Both the position numbers and the translations under genes were made by a program. Source: an uncultured Clostridia bacterium (GTDB lineage: Bacteria; Bacillota; Clostridia; Oscillospirales; Acutalibacteraceae). From it: 12,932 nt of DNA. Where the stretch lies: assembly GCA_937888485.1 (NCBI GenBank), contig CALAQQ010000256.1, forward strand, positions 1 through 12,932, given 5' to 3'. A model generated the notes under the pieces. The model saw nothing but the letters and a program-made list of their open reading frames with translations, made no database searches and was not told where the DNA came from. This document shows, piece after piece, positions 6,770 through 12,334 of the stretch (position 1 is its first letter; every line of letters begins with the position of its first letter).

Positions 6770-6805
6770 AAAGGATAGCTCCGATTAATGAGCTATCCTT
6801 TTTTT
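6770..6805. terminator. Bidirectional terminator between convergent gene sets
   Basis: AAAGGATAGCTC (6770-6781) and GAGCTATCCTTT (6790-6801) form a perfect 12-base stem with an 8-base loop, followed by T residues on the plus strand. On the minus strand it is followed by GCTTTTTA. It serves both the AraC gene and the oppositely oriented flavoprotein gene, whose stop is at 6811. Confidence 0.92.
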
Positions 6806-6810
6806 ACGGA

Positions 6811-7359
6811 TTAATTATTTAAAAATTCAATCAAAGATTTAAGATTTTCGTTCACCTGTATATCGTTGGATACCGCAATTTTATTGGTACTAAAACTACC
6901 GACCAAAGTGTAAATATGTGTAGTATTTATATGATTCAATACACTGCATATTGTTTCGTAGGCTTTTTGTGGATTACCGTCACCACCGCCGACAAGAATT
7001 ACTGCACCTTTCTTTGGCATAATTATCGGTGTTTGGTTGCGGAAATACTTTGCTGCAAAATATGTTTGAAATCTGCTGCAAACATCAAGCAGTTTTCCTG
7101 TGGGTTGTGAGAAATAAATTGGCGAGGCAATTACAACATTATCACACTCGACGATATAATCGTATATTTCGGTCATTTCATCGTTGATTGAACAACCGTT
7201 GTTGCTCCAACAATAACGGCAATCGACACAAGCGGAAATATCCGAATAATAAGTATCGACTATTTTATATTCGCCATTTAATTGCTCTGTTAGTTTGTTA
7301 ATTAAACTGACAGTATCTCCGTTCTTTCGAGGAGAGCCGTTCAAGATAAGTGTTTTCAT
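6811..7359 (-). CDS. NAD(P)H-dependent FMN reductase / iron-sulfur flavoprotein-like protein
   Basis: This 182-residue flavodoxin-fold protein of the FMN_red family should be a cytoplasmic electron carrier or quinone/xenobiotic reductase. NGSPRKNGDT (residues 7-16) is the FMN-phosphate loop, IASPIYFSQPTG is the second flavin loop, and GGGDGNP is a third nucleotide-contacting segment. Between the first two loops a cluster of four cysteines (C44, C47, C50, C56) has C-x2-C-x2-C-x5-C spacing, the compact motif that holds a [4Fe-4S] cluster in iron-sulfur flavoproteins; many relatives share the motif without a proven cluster. GGTGAT precedes the ATG. It is the last gene of the minus-strand series, 15 bases after the GNAT gene. 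Confidence 0.9.
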   Translation of the reverse strand: MKTLILNGSPRKNGDTVSLINKLTEQLNGEYKIVDTYYSDISACVDCRYCWSNNGCSINDEMTEIYDYIVECDNVVIASPIYFSQPTGKLLDVCSRFQTYFAAKYFRNQTPIIMPKKGAVILVGGGDGNPQKAYETICSVLNHINTTHIYTLVGSFSTNKIAVSNDIQVNENLKSLIEFLNN

Positions 7360-7374
7360 ATAATCACCATTTTG

Positions 7375-7800
7375 CTATATCTTCTTTATAAACCCATAAC
7401 TCTTTTTGAAATAGCCTTGTGATTCGTAAAATGCATGGGCATCTTCTCTCGGCAAACCACTGTTGAGAAGAATAACTTCAATATTATTTTCTTTTGCCCA
7501 TTGCTCTGCAGTTTTGAGCAATGAAGTGCCGATACCCTTTCTTCTGTGCTCCTTTGAAACTGCAAGCGCAATTATCTTCACACCTTCGTTTTCAAGTTCA
7601 AACGCAAGATAATTGACGCAACCTATGTAGCCAACAACCTTATCACCGTCGCAAGCAACAAAAATCTGATAATTGCCTCGTTTCATCATTTCTTTAACAC
7701 GGCTATTCAACTTTTCAAGCTCACAGTTATAGCCTAAATCATTTTCGAGAATATCCCGTATTGCAGAAATATCTCTGCTTTCATATTTCCTGTAAATCAT
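7375..7800 (-). CDS. GNAT-family N-acetyltransferase
   Basis: This 141-residue protein has the GNAT fold. A conserved strand (VKIIALAVSKEHR) runs into the acetyl-CoA pyrophosphate loop RRKGIG (residues 86-91) and its helix, and the AHAFYESQGY segment is the family's C-terminal motif B. It transfers acetyl from acetyl-CoA to an unknown amine. ATG at 7798-7800 is preferred over an overlapping TTG; GAGG for it lies in the last codons of the next-upstream GNAT gene, whose stop is two bases away, so translation is coupled. The domain proportions resemble small aminoglycoside or amino-acid acetyltransferases, but the substrate is not identifiable. Confidence 0.92.
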   Translation of the reverse strand: MIYRKYESRDISAIRDILENDLGYNCELEKLNSRVKEMMKRGNYQIFVACDGDKVVGYIGCVNYLAFELENEGVKIIALAVSKEHRRKGIGTSLLKTAEQWAKENNIEVILLNSGLPREDAHAFYESQGYFKKSYGFIKKI

Positions 7801-7802
7801 AA

Positions 7803-8240
7803 TCAAGCCTCATATATCATTTCAATTACGCTCAAAGTGTCTTTTTTGTATCTTCGGTTTTCTTTAAATCCAACCGATTTATAACATTTGATTGCTCTTT
7901 CGTTTTCTTCACGGACACGAAGGAGTATTTTGTTTGTGTTCATATACTGCAAATCATTTTTGATTATTTGTTCAATTGCCGATTTACCAATACCTTTATT
8001 TCTGTAAAACTCATCCGCTATGAAAATGCCGAGAACGGAAAAATCTTCACCCATATTGTTCTCTAGCCAAATTGCACCGATATATTTTCCGTCTGCCTTT
8101 ATGTGATACCAACGCAAAACCGCTACATTTTCAGACGGATAGATTCTCGACTGATATTCCTTTAATTCGATTTCAAAAGATTTTTCATATTCGTTGTAAT
8201 ACGACAAATTTTCATTACAAACTTGTTCAAGTTCAAACAT
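7803..8240 (-). CDS. GNAT-family N-acetyltransferase (second copy, divergent)
   Basis: This 145-residue protein of the GNAT fold has a central beta strand LGIFIADEFYR leading to the acetyl-CoA loop RNKGIG (residues 80-85), and a C-terminal NERAIKCYKSVGFKE motif typical of RimI/streptothricin-type acetyltransferases. It shares little beyond the fold with the adjacent GNAT, so tandem duplication is unlikely to be recent. Ribosome site CGAGGT precedes the ATG by seven bases, and it lies 16 bases after the methyltransferase gene. It is probably cytoplasmic, and the substrate is unknown. Two adjacent acetyltransferases with a methyltransferase suggest modification of small molecules or peptides, which is inference. 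Confidence 0.92.
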   Translation of the reverse strand: MFELEQVCNENLSYYNEYEKSFEIELKEYQSRIYPSENVAVLRWYHIKADGKYIGAIWLENNMGEDFSVLGIFIADEFYRNKGIGKSAIEQIIKNDLQYMNTNKILLRVREENERAIKCYKSVGFKENRRYKKDTLSVIEMIYEA

Positions 8241-8256
8241 ATTTATACCTCGAAAA

Positions 8257-9045
8257 TCAAAGCTTTCTCGCCTTAATCACAATCGACAGCGGGAAATGCT
8301 TTGCTTTGAAATCGGCATAGTAACCCGAATTAAATCCTGCTGACTTTCCCAAAACCTTTTCGCTTGTTTCTTCAACTACTCTTTCAACTGCAAAGCCTGC
8401 GTCTGCAAGGGTATTTATGTATGTTGAAAGCTTGCGGTTTTGCAAGGTAAGAGGGTTGCCGTATTTCTCAAATGTATAGTAATCTTCTTCAAGATAGTTG
8501 CCGCTGAAAATTATACGTTCTTCGGTTGCAACGGTTCTGTTACCGCCTGAAATTGCAACGCTTTCCAAGTCAACACAATGAAGAAGCGGATGATCCCAAG
8601 AGAAAATATATGTACCGCCTTGTTTCAGATAAGATGCTGCATTTTTTATTGTTTTCTCAAGGTCGGTTGTCCAACCGATTGCGTAGATTGAATAAACAAC
8701 GTCAAAATAATTCTGCGGAATGCTTGTGTTATCTTCCATAGGCTGATGATAGAGTGTGCAGGAATATCCGTTTTCGCCGAGCAATTTATTGGCGGCTTTT
8801 AGTTGTTCTTCTGAAATATCAAGACCGAAAAGCTCTTTTGCACCGTGTTCGGCACACCATTTGAGCGAGTGACCGCTTCCGCAACCCATTTCAAAAACAG
8901 CTTTGCCGTTAAGGTCAGGGAAAAGGTGCAGTTCATCCTCTGTCGGAATTGAACAACCGAGTATAGGCAAAGCAGTAACACCGAAGAAATCTTCAGCTAA
9001 TGCATTCCAACTGTTTTCATTTTGTTTTAATATTTCAGTTTTCAT
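8257..9045 (-). CDS. Class I SAM-dependent methyltransferase
   Basis: This 262-residue cytoplasmic methyltransferase has motif I at FEMGCGSGHSLKW (residues 51-63), the ribose-binding acid at D76 in LFGLDISEEQL, motif IV in YFDVVYSIYAIGW, and a motif around YIFSWDHPLLHC. The N-terminal NSWNALAEDFF segment is common in small-molecule methyltransferases of Bacillota. Its ATG overlaps the stop of the upstream repeat-protein gene (ATGA), so the two are translationally coupled; GAGGT lies inside that gene's end. It is unrelated in detail to the methyltransferase at 5040-5831, although both sit in the same enzyme-rich region. The acceptor is unknown. Confidence 0.93.
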   Translation of the reverse strand: MKTEILKQNENSWNALAEDFFGVTALPILGCSIPTEDELHLFPDLNGKAVFEMGCGSGHSLKWCAEHGAKELFGLDISEEQLKAANKLLGENGYSCTLYHQPMEDNTSIPQNYFDVVYSIYAIGWTTDLEKTIKNAASYLKQGGTYIFSWDHPLLHCVDLESVAISGGNRTVATEERIIFSGNYLEEDYYTFEKYGNPLTLQNRKLSTYINTLADAGFAVERVVEETSEKVLGKSAGFNSGYYADFKAKHFPLSIVIKARKL

Positions 9046-9938
9046 ATCTGTACCTCATTAAAAAGAAGCTTTTCAATAGTAATGCGAGGACGCCACCAAG
9101 CTCTTGCTTGTTCAAATTCGGGATACGGTGTATACCATTTCCAAGTAATATCAAATCCGCCGTCTTCCGCTTGAAGTTTGCCTAAAATGTTTTTTTCTGC
9201 ATCTATCAGCGTTTTTGTTTTAGGTGTGATAAATTCCAAATATGAGCCGGAGAAAAAGTCGGATGGCATCGTCACATATTCAACTCCGTATTTTGAGATA
9301 TCTTCGCAAATAGAATTATTAATAGCTTTACACAATAAATCTTTGAAATGTTCCAAATCAACTATATCTTTGATGCCGTTTGATTTCAAAAGCTCATATG
9401 TCAGCAGAAAACACTTTAATGAATCACCGCTGACTTCCTCAGTATTTTCAAGATACTCGAATCCCCCTTTTACGATTTCTTCATAAAGAGAAGTGCGATT
9501 ACCGTAGCAAATCAAAAATGCCGCTAACGATATTGACGGATTAAATCCACTGAAGCCGTCGCCTTTTTTCTCCCACCAAATTGCATGGGGATAATCATTG
9601 TTGCTGTCAATTGCAAATAACCATCGCTTTTTATCCTCATCAAAAGAATCGTGAGATTCAAGATAGCATACTATTCCTTTTACAATGTCAGAATTTCTGT
9701 CAAGTGCGTTTACACGGGAAAGAGTGATTATCGCATCGTTTGTTGCAATGGGGCTTGAATTGGGATTGAAGAAATCAGGCTCAAGAGCATTGCCAAAACC
9801 GCCGTCAGAGTTTTGAAATTTTAATAGTTCGTCAACAACAGCTTGGTTTGATTCATTTTCAAAGAAATATTTGTAAATAGCCAACTCAAGAGGTCGTGCA
9901 TTTTGTAAAACAAAGTTGATTGCAGCATTCTTTTTCAT
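9042..9938 (-). CDS. Prenyltransferase/squalene-cyclase-type alpha-toroid repeat protein
   Basis: This 298-residue soluble protein is built of helical repeats. Residues 40-49 (KFQNSDGGFG) and 255-262 (LQAEDGGF) carry the Q-x-x-D-G-G-F signature of the terpenoid cyclase / protein prenyltransferase toroid, one near each end, with NPSISLAAFLICYG-type helices between. It lacks the DxDD cyclase motif, so it is probably not a full squalene-hopene cyclase; a half-toroid of this length is common in Clostridia as an uncharacterised protein. ATG at 9936-9938 is chosen because an in-frame TTG six codons upstream lies inside the preceding gene; the ribosome site GAGG is a little far, about 12 bases. It is coupled to the methyltransferase downstream and begins seven bases after the nuclease-like gene. 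Peptide or lipid binding is as likely as catalysis. Confidence 0.85.
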   Translation of the reverse strand: MKKNAAINFVLQNARPLELAIYKYFFENESNQAVVDELLKFQNSDGGFGNALEPDFFNPNSSPIATNDAIITLSRVNALDRNSDIVKGIVCYLESHDSFDEDKKRWLFAIDSNNDYPHAIWWEKKGDGFSGFNPSISLAAFLICYGNRTSLYEEIVKGGFEYLENTEEVSGDSLKCFLLTYELLKSNGIKDIVDLEHFKDLLCKAINNSICEDISKYGVEYVTMPSDFFSGSYLEFITPKTKTLIDAEKNILGKLQAEDGGFDITWKWYTPYPEFEQARAWWRPRITIEKLLFNEVQI

Positions 9939-9945
9939 TTCAGTT

Positions 9946-10656
9946 TCATTCCTCAATAGTGTAATTTACTATCTTTATTTTAAAGGAGTTTATATCTGAC
10001 AAATTTTCAGCATCAATCACTCTATATGTAGGAAACGCTATAGTGTTGCTTGATTGCACATGCGTTAAGAAGGTTTCTTTATTATTTATAAAATCTACAA
10101 TGCTATAAAAAGCAAAAGTGTTATTAAATGTGGGTTGAATAATATAAATATTTTCAAATTTGTCAGTAATAATATAGTTTTGATAAAGCTCTAAAAATAG
10201 TTTGTTTCGCTTTGCAGCAAAAGCCTTCCATGCCATTTTACATAGAGGGTCAGTTTCTTTAAAAAACAGATCACTATACCAAGTGGGAAGTGTATTAATT
10301 GTTAGAACTACTAAATTAGGAGTACATGAATATTTCTTGGATGCTTTATTATCAACAGCTTTAGTAATTGCGGCAATCAATTCTTTCTCTATGTTCGTTG
10401 GAACGCTATCCAAATCTCGAATACCTTTTAGTTGAAGAATTAATGATTGGCTAATTGCAAAAGTGACTTCGTAACCATGCTTATCAACGATGTAATCTGG
10501 TTCTTTCAAATCAGGATTCCCTCGTGTAATATTAGCCTTTTTAAGTATATCTTTTAGGAAGGTTTTTGCTATGCGTTCAGATACAGATTCAAAACAGTTT
10601 TCATTATCTGCTGAATCAAAAAAATGAGGAGGAATACTTAATTCGAGAATAGCCAT
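9946..10656 (-). CDS. Uncharacterised protein with possible PD-(D/E)xK nuclease-like core
   Basis: This 236-residue protein is not assignable to a named family by eye. The first half carries an acidic residue (E23), then P53-D54, a short strand and E63-V64-T65 in the segment PDYIVDKHGYEVTFAI, which resembles the E...PD...ExK layout of restriction-endonuclease-fold enzymes, but the usual lysine is threonine. Helical and beta segments follow (NLVVLTINTLP, FENIYIIQPTF). The ribosome site AAGGAG is strong and precedes the ATG by nine bases. It is AT-rich, like the HNH gene 82 bases upstream, and ends seven bases before the repeat-protein gene. If nuclease-like it may be inactive or use a variant site. 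A restriction or defence role is inference from this context. Confidence 0.85.
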   Translation of the reverse strand: MAILELSIPPHFFDSADNENCFESVSERIAKTFLKDILKKANITRGNPDLKEPDYIVDKHGYEVTFAISQSLILQLKGIRDLDSVPTNIEKELIAAITKAVDNKASKKYSCTPNLVVLTINTLPTWYSDLFFKETDPLCKMAWKAFAAKRNKLFLELYQNYIITDKFENIYIIQPTFNNTFAFYSIVDFINNKETFLTHVQSSNTIAFPTYRVIDAENLSDINSFKIKIVNYTIEE

Positions 10657-10738
10657 ATATAACGCTCCTTACAAATCCGAATGTTAATGAGACACTCTAA
10701 TATCCAAAAGTAAAACAGAACCACAAAATCAGGTGCGA

Positions 10739-11887
10739 CTAAAATAAAGAAGTATCTATTATTGTTTCACGATTAAACTGACATATTTCCACAACATAAT
10801 CAATTAGCTTGTATTCTTTCTGATTTTGCCAATCGCATATATACATATCAACGATATGTTTTTCGATTTTCCCAAGCTCAATAACTAAAGGTTGATTAGA
10901 ACCATATAAGGAAATAAAGCTGTAAAGTGTCTTATTAATTGTAAAGAAAACAACGTGATGATATTTATCACCGAGTTTTATTCTTTTATCAAAATTTTTT
11001 GTAATATCCTTAATTATATTTACATCTTGCATTGTTCCAATATAGGTACTAATGTTTTCATAACCATATGCTATGCATTCTCGTATTTTATCAAAATTCG
11101 ATGATAAAACAAACTCTTGTCCTTTCAAACTAGCAAGAGCATTAAATGAAATTTTGGCATATATTCGATATATGTCGTTTAAATTACACATAAATTCATA
11201 GTTGGCAGTTATTTGCCTAAAATCACAATTTATCATTTCCGACTCTGCTTTATTATTTTCAAAATAAGATATTATTTTTTTAACTGCAGAATCTAATAAT
11301 TTTTTAACATTTTCCGGATTTGTGTCTTTATTAACGCCTATGAACCATTTATTGTCTTGCATTCCTAGAATATATTTATCAGAAGAAATTTTGTTTGATT
11401 TAATGCATTTAGGTGAACCTTTATATTTTTTTAATGATTCAATGAAATGATTAATTCGTTCTTGATTATTGCCGTTCAAATTAGCATCAAGCAAAAACTT
11501 AACTTGAAAATTTCCATTTATGTCACGATCTAAATTTTCAAAAATCAGTTGGCTGATATTTTTCGGCGTTGCAAAACTGATGTATCCAAGTGAAACATCT
11601 TCATTATCAACTAACACAGCAATCTTATCTCTGTTTTTGTGTTTCTTTCGACCAGTTTTTTCATAAAACATACGGTTAATAACCACAATAGGGTTTTCTC
11701 TTGCAAATTGATATTCTGACTTTGAAAACTCATTGTTTATTTGGTCCGAAACAAATCCTTTAGGCAAACAACATTTTCCGCCTATACATTTAGGAAAAAT
11801 ATGCTCTTCGGAATTAAAAGTACAAGTCGTATCATCTTTGTTAATATATATGCATCTATTAATTTTTATCACCTGATTTAATACCAT
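10739..11887 (-). CDS. HNH endonuclease-like protein
   Basis: This is a 382-residue protein. The N-terminal ~60 residues match the EHIIP-LGGK type of HNH domain: C12 and C22 as a possible zinc pair, SEEHIFPKCIGGK (residues 26-38) with H29 in the catalytic position, and VSDQINNEF in place of the usual CxxCN, keeping N51. In many homologues that I recall the second cysteine pair is similarly replaced. The remaining ~320 residues form a large alpha/beta region of unknown role, perhaps a substrate- or partner-binding module. The ribosome site is weak: the nearest AAGG is about 15 bases from the ATG. A good promoter lies upstream (11924-11952). The gene is very AT-rich and followed by the nuclease-like gene. 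Proteins of this type occur in defence islands and mobile elements; the activity is not proven. Confidence 0.85.
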   Translation of the reverse strand: MVLNQVIKINRCIYINKDDTTCTFNSEEHIFPKCIGGKCCLPKGFVSDQINNEFSKSEYQFARENPIVVINRMFYEKTGRKKHKNRDKIAVLVDNEDVSLGYISFATPKNISQLIFENLDRDINGNFQVKFLLDANLNGNNQERINHFIESLKKYKGSPKCIKSNKISSDKYILGMQDNKWFIGVNKDTNPENVKKLLDSAVKKIISYFENNKAESEMINCDFRQITANYEFMCNLNDIYRIYAKISFNALASLKGQEFVLSSNFDKIRECIAYGYENISTYIGTMQDVNIIKDITKNFDKRIKLGDKYHHVVFFTINKTLYSFISLYGSNQPLVIELGKIEKHIVDMYICDWQNQKEYKLIDYVVEICQFNRETIIDTSLF

Positions 11888-11923
11888 ATTATGTATTTCT
11901 ATGCCTTGTTATATACAATAATC

Positions 11924-11952
11924 ATTTTAAACGAAAAACAGAGAAAAATCAA
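11924..11952 (-). promoter_or_regulatory. Sigma-A-type promoter for the HNH gene and downstream series
   Basis: On the minus strand TTGATT (11947-11952), a 17-base spacer and TAAAAT (11924-11929) lie 37 bases upstream of the HNH ATG. It may feed all genes down to 6811, since gaps there are short and the only terminator seen is at 6770-6805. Confidence 0.7.
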
Positions 11953-12012
11953 TCTCTCATCTTTACTTATCGATATATAACCATGAAATTAAATCAATAT
12001 ATTTTTTTACTA

Positions 12013-12041
12013 TTGACACCGCAGAAAAACTGATATAAAAT
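12013..12041 (+). promoter_or_regulatory. Sigma-A-type promoter for the unrecognised right-edge gene
   Basis: A perfect TTGACA (12013-12018), a 17-base spacer and TAAAAT (12036-12041) form a near-consensus promoter. An overlapping extended -10 (TGATATAAA) is possible with a 15-base spacer. Transcription would start near 12048, giving a leader of about 285 bases before the ATG. Confidence 0.72.
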
Positions 12042-12100
12042 ATTAACGAACATTTGTTTGCTGTAAAATTAAAATATTTTTATTTTTTCGTCAATTTTCA

Positions 12101-12136
12101 GGAAAAATTTTTGCGTTTTCACTCCATAATAAGTGA
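12101..12136 (+). repeat. Hairpin repeat copy 1
   Basis: The 36-base unit begins GGAAAAAT, then nine variable bases, then TTTCACTCCATA-type sequence, and ends AAGTGA. TCACT and AGTGA form a 5-base stem around an 8-base loop starting CCATA. Confidence 0.85.
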
Positions 12137-12168
12137 GAGCAAATATTTTTAACTTTTTTGAATTTGTA

Positions 12169-12204
12169 GGAAAAATATATCTGCTTTCATTCCATATAAA
12201 GTGA
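12169..12204 (+). repeat. Hairpin repeat copy 2
   Basis: This unit has the same 36-base architecture and begins 68 bases after copy 1. The stem reads TCATT/AGTGA, so a C-to-T change turns one G-C pair into a G-U pair and preserves the RNA stem; the loop is CCATATAA. Confidence 0.85.
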
Positions 12205-12261
12205 GTGGAGTTTTTTCTGAAGTAAAAGTTTTTGAACAAAATGTAAATTCTTTATTTTTTA

Positions 12262-12298
12262 GGAAAAATCTATTAAGTTTCACTCCATATATAAGTGA
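12262..12298 (+). repeat. Hairpin repeat copy 3
   Basis: This 37-base unit begins 93 bases after copy 2. The stem is extended to TTCACT/AGTGAA and the loop is CCATATATA, one base longer. It ends 36 bases before the start codon at 12335. Confidence 0.85.
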
Positions 12299-12334
12299 AG
12301 GGGTGAAATATTCTCCGAAACGTGGTGATTGATT

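Larger units (their letters stand above)
11953..12334 (+). other. AT-rich divergent intergenic region and long apparent 5' leader
   Basis: This stretch has no gene. From left to right it holds AT-rich spacer, a plus-strand promoter at 12013-12041, an A/T-rich leader of about 285 bases if that promoter is used, and three hairpin-bearing repeats ending 36 bases before the ATG at 12335. Such a long leader is unusual for a clostridial gene and is the best place in this window to look for RNA-based control. Confidence 0.6.

Noticed and set aside
7375..8240. Recent tandem duplication of GNAT genes
   Set aside because: The two proteins share only the fold and acetyl-CoA loop; their remaining sequence is dissimilar.
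12101..12298. CRISPR array
   Set aside because: Unit spacing is irregular (68 and 93 bases), only three copies exist, the intervening sequences are themselves similar and T-rich, and no cas gene is present.
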